DNA of 64,000 bases from CAZESS01 sp964414415 (GTDB lineage: Archaea > Thermoplasmatota > E2 > UBA202 > DSCA01): the NCBI GenBank assembly GCA_964414415.1, contig CAYPWJ010000006.1:23096-87095 (forward strand), in the 5' to 3' direction. A program made the position numbers and the translations under genes. This document shows, piece after piece, positions 61,728 through 64,000 of this stretch. The notes under the pieces were generated by a model that was not told where the DNA came from, searched no databases, and saw nothing but the letters and a program-made list of their open reading frames with translations. Position 1 is the stretch's first letter, and every line of letters starts with the position of its first letter.

Positions 61728-62789
61728 CTATCCGGGCGCCCGCGGGTAGATGACGAGGCGGTAGATGTGCTTCAGCCGGTCCACCTTGATGGGGATCTTG
61801 CCCGGATTCAAGCCATCTTTGCCGCGTTCGACGATGTTGAGGAGCACCCAGATGTTGTAAAGCGTCACCGCCAAGGTGAAGAATGCGTAGCGAACCGAGT
61901 ACTGCTTTGAACATGTTCTCCCCAGAAACCTGTTCTTCACCCGGTACTGCGTCTCGATGCCGAAGCGATGACGGTACAGCTCATGCACCGTCGCGGCATC
62001 GCTGTCCATGTTCGTTGCATAGGGAAGCAGTTTCTCGTTTTCGTCATCCCGTGCCACCAGCATGGTGTAGGTCGCGCCGTCCGACATCTCGTAGGTAAGC
62101 GAGCCATCCTTGTAGGCCTGTTCCATCATGGCTTTGACTTTGTCGTTTTTCACCGCCGGCATCACAAACCGCTCGTCCAGACTCTTCATCGTCTCAATAA
62201 CAGCGTTCGAGTAAAACCCCCGGTCGAAGAGCACTACCTTGATGTCGACCAGCTGCCGGGCATACCGGATCAACTCCTCAACAACGTCTGCCGTGTCCGA
62301 CAGCGGCGTCACCGGCAGCACCTTCAGCGTAAACCGTTTCCCGTCCTCCACGACCGCGATGGTGGCAAACCGGATGAACCGGTTGGTACCGTTCTTCGAC
62401 TGACTCGTGACAATAAACGGCAAATCTTCGCCGTACCACTCGATGTCGGTGAAATCAATGGCGACTACAACTGGATGCGTGAACAACTGCTGCTCTCTCG
62501 CCCGACCGAGCAACTCCTCAAGGATAGCGTCGAAGCCATCCTCTAGCACCTCATATGGCTGCCTTGACAGCCGCTCAAGCAATGCATCACCAGACGGCAC
62601 ATCATATCCACATCCCTGGAGCTGCTCAGCAGCCTCCCGGATGGACAGCTGATTGATGCCAGCCCAGCTCAACACCAGAAACGCCTGGCTATCAGAATAG
62701 ACAGCGTTGTCAGCCTTCACCAGCTCAACGTGCTCCTCCAAGACATCCATGATACATTCCTTCATCTGCTTCCTATGGCTGCTTCCCAT
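61728..62789 (-). CDS. IS4-family (YREK) transposase
   Basis: A 353-aa DDE transposase with an intact frame. The catalytic acids are in VAIDFTDIEWYG, VVLFDRGFYSN (the DRGxY box of IS4-like enzymes) and YRHRFGIETQYRVKN (the Y-R-E-K signature). It resembles the ISH3-type archaeal group. The first ATG is at 62789, with further in-frame ATGs at 62765 and 62750. The element appears complete and possibly active. Confidence 0.9.
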   Translation of the reverse strand: MGSSHRKQMKECIMDVLEEHVELVKADNAVYSDSQAFLVLSWAGINQLSIREAAEQLQGCGYDVPSGDALLERLSRQPYEVLEDGFDAILEELLGRAREQQLFTHPVVVAIDFTDIEWYGEDLPFIVTSQSKNGTNRFIRFATIAVVEDGKRFTLKVLPVTPLSDTADVVEELIRYARQLVDIKVVLFDRGFYSNAVIETMKSLDERFVMPAVKNDKVKAMMEQAYKDGSLTYEMSDGATYTMLVARDDENEKLLPYATNMDSDAATVHELYRHRFGIETQYRVKNRFLGRTCSKQYSVRYAFFTLAVTLYNIWVLLNIVERGKDGLNPGKIPIKVDRLKHIYRLVIYPRAPG

Positions 62790-62849
62790 CCCCTATCACT
62801 CAGAGGGAAAGCTAACTCGCCCTAGAAATATCCTTCGCTTTTCTCCACA

Positions 62850-62862
62850 TTCCGAAGTACTG
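62850..62862 (-). repeat. IS right terminal inverted repeat
   Basis: Reverse complement of the left end, 13 of 13 bases. The promoter of the next gene begins about 18 bases beyond it. Confidence 0.85.
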
Positions 62863-62910
62863 AAAAATAATACAAGATATTAAATATCAGAAAATATTTA
62901 TTTTATAGAG

Positions 62911-63588
62911 GTGAATAAAATTAAAAAGAAAAATACGGTCGTTGCAATGGCTATTTTGCTCACTGTATTGATGTTGATAGCTGGAACAGCGTCGGCTCTT
63001 GATTACTCCGTTTCAGCGACGGATCCTCAGGGAGACACCCAGGGCCAATTAACAAACTCCGACGTTGACATAACATCTATCTCGTCCGAGAAGTCAGGAG
63101 ATGACTTGGTCCTTACCATGGAAGTAGCTGGAGATATCAATGAAGGAAGTAAAGGAAATCATTATACATACCAGTTAATAATAACTGAGTCGGAAAGCAA
63201 AGATCCAGTGAGATTGAATAGGGTATTGTACGAAGATGGAGATGCTACCTACCGAATAAACGGCGGTGCCGAGCAGGATCTACCCACTACTCCTTCAGTT
63301 TCAGGAAATACCCTTGAGATGAGAGTCCCCGAATCAGCATATTCAGATCTGACTAGTTTCCATCTTTATGCTGAAACTACTTATGCTGAACACCAGGGAG
63401 GCGACACGTATCAGATATGCACTGATGAAGCACTTGGATGGTCTGCTTCCGATACGAACGGAGACGGAACAGATGACACAAACGACACCGATGATGGCGG
63501 TGGAGATACGCCCGGATTTACTATCCCGATACTGCTGATAAGCATATTCCTAGCCATGATATATTGGCATGAAAGAGATCCTAAGTAG
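62911..63588 (+). CDS. secreted PGF-CTERM protein, AT-rich gene
   Basis: A 225-aa protein starting at GTG with a signal peptide (KKNTVVAMAILLTVLMLIAG). A beta-rich body follows (DVDITSISSEKSGDDLVLT), then an Asp/Thr/Gly spacer (about 185-205) and the sorting signal TPGFTIPILLISIFLAMIY. A charged tail HERDPK closes it, less basic than usual. It should be a substrate of the archaeosortase at 13285-14232. TTAAATATC (62880-62888) is the likely TATA box, next to the IS end. Codon use is AT-rich compared with the rest of the window. Confidence 0.78.
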   Translation: MNKIKKKNTVVAMAILLTVLMLIAGTASALDYSVSATDPQGDTQGQLTNSDVDITSISSEKSGDDLVLTMEVAGDINEGSKGNHYTYQLIITESESKDPVRLNRVLYEDGDATYRINGGAEQDLPTTPSVSGNTLEMRVPESAYSDLTSFHLYAETTYAEHQGGDTYQICTDEALGWSASDTNGDGTDDTNDTDDGGGDTPGFTIPILLISIFLAMIYWHERDPK

Positions 63589-64000
63589 CTATCTAAGTAA
63601 GAACTGAACTTTTGCGTTTTTCATTTTGCTGGTGCGTGTGGCGGAGATCGAGTCCATACAGCAAGCGCATCCACGTCCATTCCTTATGCGGCATCATATT
63701 ATAGTGGAAGACCCAACAACTTTAGCAATTTTTTCTTCTTCGCACCGGGGATAAATGACATTATTTGTAAGGAAGGTTATGTCTTACACTATACTTGATA
63801 TTATAAAAATGGGGGTTAGCACCCCGCCGCCCGTAGAGCCCAAGTTTGACAATTAGCTAGCCAAACTTTGAATTCCCACTCGATTTTTGGCCATGGTTTC
63901 AATTTTTTTCAGCATTATTTCTCCACAGCATTTGACACCTATGTAAAAATTCCTCCGTCCTAATACATATCAGGCCTCCGTTTATGAGCTTTTCTCTCCT
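63589..64000. other. AT-rich right end without a clear gene
   Basis: About 410 AT-rich bases. I see a hairpin GGGG-TTAGCA-CCCC around 63812-63826, an imperfect inverted repeat with CAAGTTTG/CAAACTTTG near 63841-63870, and one tiny frame (listed separately). No tRNA or known family is found. It may be degenerate mobile DNA. Confidence 0.5.
63779..63856 (+). CDS. possible 25-residue small protein
   Basis: An ATG preceded by AAGGAAGG opens a 25-codon frame beginning MSYTILDIIKMGVSTPPP and ending at TAG. The ribosome site is the only support. It could be a remnant of a longer gene, since the frame continues with hydrophobic residues after the stop. Confidence 0.25.
   Translation: MSYTILDIIKMGVSTPPPVEPKFDN

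Larger units (their letters stand above)
61514..62862 (-). mobile_element. IS4-type insertion sequence
   Basis: A 1349-bp element bounded by inverted repeats CAGTACTTCGGAA (61514-61526, and its complement at 62850-62862; 13 bp perfect, and similar 2-3 bases further in). It contains one full-length transposase on the minus strand and about 200 bases of non-coding sequence at the left, including the hairpin CGAGGGC/GCCCTCG (about 61532-61549). No target-site duplication is visible in the flanks. Confidence 0.85.

Noticed and set aside
63812..63870. Attachment site or tRNA fragment in the AT-rich tail
   Set aside because: The short hairpins do not match any tRNA 3' end, including the three tRNAs in this window.

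Overview
The window looks like a chromosomal segment of a GC-rich euryarchaeon, most likely a member of the Thermoplasmatota. A TATA-binding protein, CDP-archaeol synthase, archaeosortase A, archaeal 4-phosphopantoate-beta-alanine ligase and PolB all point to Archaea, and gyrase (gyrB-gyrA) fits the gyrase-bearing Thermoplasmatota. Many first genes have a TATA box centred about 22-30 bases before the start codon, which implies leaderless mRNAs. Genes inside operons use Shine-Dalgarno sites or ATGA overlaps. Several secreted peptidases (two C25 gingipain-like, one M28) suggest a protein-degrading heterotroph, perhaps related to MBG-D/Thermoprofundales. That order-level guess is an inference.

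Layout. 1-7.8 kb: gyrase, small redox and regulatory proteins, a cation antiporter, an M28 peptidase, coenzyme A synthesis and a creatininase-family enzyme. 8-17.5 kb: PolB, Ogt, a metal-type permease, the psd-artA pair, a YhaM-like nuclease, GcvT, CarS and a cold-shock protein. 17.5-21.2 kb: membrane proteins, HtpX with an EF-hand-like loop, and a DUF151 protein. 21.2-29 kb: an all-plus cluster of secreted proteins (C25 peptidase, PKD and thioredoxin-like proteins, PGF-CTERM proteins) containing a 359-bp exact duplication. 29-33.7 kb: a two-kinase and receiver operon. 33.8-37.3 kb: a nadX-thioredoxin-polyferredoxin-acetyltransferase operon divergent from nadC. 37.3-42.5 kb: a second C25 peptidase, tRNA-Gly, a DUF1122-like protein, a secreted protein and a flavin oxidoreductase. 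42.5-48.9 kb: a divergent type IV pilus/secretion-like module. 48.9-53.6 kb: larE, a RAM-domain protein, TBP, an MCM-like ATPase and a HAD phosphatase. 53.6-56.3 kb: an AT-richer island with two sulfotransferases. 56.4-61.4 kb: enolase, an orphan DHp-like membrane protein, a bacterial-type glutaminyl-tRNA synthetase with tRNA-Gln(CUG) just upstream, a dolichol-kinase-like protein and tRNA-Val. 61.5-62.9 kb: an IS4-type insertion sequence. 62.9-64 kb: an AT-rich tail with a PGF-CTERM protein.

How the genes connect. ArtA and the phosphatidylserine-decarboxylase-like enzyme are translationally coupled and probably process the PGF-CTERM proteins at 26.5, 27.0 and 62.9 kb. The secreted thioredoxin-like proteins and the polyferredoxin-thioredoxin operon could manage thiols outside the cell, where the cysteine peptidases act. 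The most unexpected item is glnS beside its apparent tRNA, because archaea normally make Gln-tRNA by GluRS plus GatDE. The second is a 68-residue histidine-containing module without an ATPase domain, found at the C-termini of two unlinked membrane proteins.
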